Made by a program: the position numbers and the translations under genes
Shown here: positions 15,789-16,935 of the stretch, in pieces
How the letters are laid out: the number at the start of each line of letters is the position of its first letter
Position numbering within the stretch: position 1 is the stretch's first letter
Source: Lachnospiraceae bacterium UBA3332
Lineage (GTDB): Bacteria > Bacillota > Clostridia > Lachnospirales > Lachnospiraceae
DNA: 16,935 bases
Reading direction: 5' to 3'
Assembly (NCBI GenBank): GCA_002361095.1
Contig: DERU01000036.1
Location: 22,694 to 39,628 of the forward strand
The notes under the pieces: generated by a model
Seen by the model: the letters and a program-made list of their open reading frames with translations, nothing else
What the model was told of the DNA's origin: nothing
Databases searched by the model: none

Positions 15789-16935
15789 ATGAAAAATCTG
15801 ATAGTGATTACTGCGGATCAGCAGCGCTTCGATTCCCTGGGCTGCAACGGCAGCGATTTTGTACACACCCCCAATCTGGACCGGATTGCGTATCAGGGCG
15901 CCCGGTTTAGCCGGGCATACTGCACCAATCCGGTGTGTACGCCCTCGCGGGTGTCCATTCTGACCGGACTTTTGCCTTCCCGGCACGGTTCCTACAACAT
16001 CGGAACCTATGCGGCGGATACCTCCCGCTTTTTGAGTACGGTACTGACCGGGGCAGGCTACCGCACCCACCATTTGGGCAAGCTGCATGTCTATCCCTGG
16101 GATGTTGCCTCACCGGAGACGGCACCGGTGGAGGGGCAAAAGCCTTTTACCGGTTTTGCGGGCTTTGAGACGGCGGAACTTTCCGTGGGGCACAGCGACT
16201 GGGGGGTGAACGGCCATTACGAGGCGTGGCTTGCCGCGCGCGGCGTCAAAAAAGGCTGTAAAATGCCGCAGCTGCAGGTGAAGCGGCTGTTTGCCCAGGA
16301 CGCCTATGGCTGCGGCGACTGGGGAATGCCTTACCGTCTGCACAGCGGTGCATGGATTGTGGACCGGACGGAAGCGTTCCTGAAGGAGCGGGATTTGTCC
16401 CGCCCCTTTTACCTTAATATCGGGTTTCAGGATCCCCACCATCCGCTTGCGCTGCCGCAGGACTGGCCCAAAATCCGGCCCGAATGCCTGCCCGGGCCAA
16501 AGGGAAGCGCGCAGGAAGGGGTGACGCCCCAGGCCGCGCTGCGCCGGGGAACCGCAGAGGAGGACTGCGGCGGGCGGTTCGGTATCGCAGGCAACCAAAA
16601 TACGGTCTGGCAGGAGGTTTCGGAGGAAAAAATACGGACGGCCCGCAGCTACTATTATTCCATGGTGGAACTGTTCGATTATCAGATCGGGCAGCTGGAG
16701 GCTTTGCTGAAACGGTATGGTGTCTGGGAGGATACGATGCTGGTCATTACCAGCGACCATGGGGATATGCTCTATGACCACGGACTGGGAGAAAAGGGGC
16801 CGCTGGCTTACGAGGAAGTACTTCGGGTACCCCTGCTGGTTTGCCTGCCGGGCCGGATTGCGCCCCAGACGGTGGATACGCCGGTTTCCCTGGCGGATTT
16901 ATATCCCACCGTGCTTTCGTATCTGGGACTGCCCT
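15789..16935 (+). CDS. Sulfatase, formylglycine (Cys) type, C terminus outside window
   Basis: 382 residues are visible with no stop before the window end; full S1-family sulfatases are usually about 450-500. The N terminus LIVITADQQRFDSLG gives metal ligand Asp10, with Gln11-Gln12 in place of the second Asp seen in many arylsulfatases but common in the DQQR group. CTPSR at 50-54 is the formylglycine signature, Cys50 being the residue oxidised by an anaerobic sulfatase-maturating enzyme. LGKLHVYPW supplies Lys98 and His100; DPHHPLALP and TSDHGD (Asp323, His324) and LGEKG (Lys336) complete the usual site. There is no signal peptide, so it should remove sulfate from an imported, already small substrate. 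The start follows GGGAG (15772-15776) at a long 12 bases, so translation may depend on the upstream GH36 gene. The sulfated sugar is unknown. Confidence 0.92.
   Translation, partial: MKNLIVITADQQRFDSLGCNGSDFVHTPNLDRIAYQGARFSRAYCTNPVCTPSRVSILTGLLPSRHGSYNIGTYAADTSRFLSTVLTGAGYRTHHLGKLHVYPWDVASPETAPVEGQKPFTGFAGFETAELSVGHSDWGVNGHYEAWLAARGVKKGCKMPQLQVKRLFAQDAYGCGDWGMPYRLHSGAWIVDRTEAFLKERDLSRPFYLNIGFQDPHHPLALPQDWPKIRPECLPGPKGSAQEGVTPQAALRRGTAEEDCGGRFGIAGNQNTVWQEVSEEKIRTARSYYYSMVELFDYQIGQLEALLKRYGVWEDTMLVITSDHGDMLYDHGLGEKGPLAYEEVLRVPLLVCLPGRIAPQTVDTPVSLADLYPTVLSYLGLP

Overview
This window is a one-directional carbohydrate-degradation gene cluster, probably from an anaerobic Firmicute of the class Clostridia (a Lachnospiraceae or Oscillospiraceae type gut bacterium). 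The evidence is strong AGGAGG-type ribosome binding sites before most genes, moderately GC-rich clostridial-looking codon use, and proteins typical of such gut Firmicutes. The taxonomic call is an inference; no rRNA or other marker gene is present.

Layout, all on the + strand: the C-terminal tail of an unidentified gene (1-96); a GatY/KbaY-type class II ketose-bisphosphate aldolase (124-1011); a short-form GH38 alpha-mannosidase (1026-3449); a 125-base gap with two inverted repeats (3450-3574); a DUF1537 four-carbon acid sugar kinase family protein (3575-4876); a long-form GH38 alpha-mannosidase (4902-8090); a GH2 beta-mannosidase-like enzyme (8154-10865); a raffinose synthase/Sip1-type GH36-related enzyme (10877-12949); a FucA/AraD-type class II aldolase (13013-13627); a GH36 alpha-galactosidase-like enzyme (13665-15782); and a formylglycine-type sulfatase cut off by the window end (15789 onward). 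Apart from the 125-base gap, genes are 6 to 63 bases apart, so the window looks like one long operon, or two transcription units divided at 3450-3574.

None of the nine complete or 5'-complete genes shows a signal peptide or membrane segment, so the whole pathway appears cytoplasmic. The simplest reading is that an imported oligosaccharide or glycoside carrying alpha-mannosyl, beta-mannosyl-like, alpha-galactosyl-like and sulfate groups is taken apart inside the cell, and a released sugar or sugar acid is phosphorylated and cleaved by the two aldolases to triose-level products. No transporter, regulator or sulfatase-maturing enzyme lies in the window.

The most interesting points are the altered substrate pocket of the DUF1537 kinase (Cys-Ser-Val where the family usually has Asp-Ser-Thr), the DAGW in place of DDGW in the GH36 enzyme, the pairing of a DUF1537 kinase with a FucA/OtnC-type aldolase, and the coexistence of two distinct GH38 and two distinct GH36-clan enzymes. 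Together they suggest an undescribed substrate rather than plain N-glycan or galactomannan.
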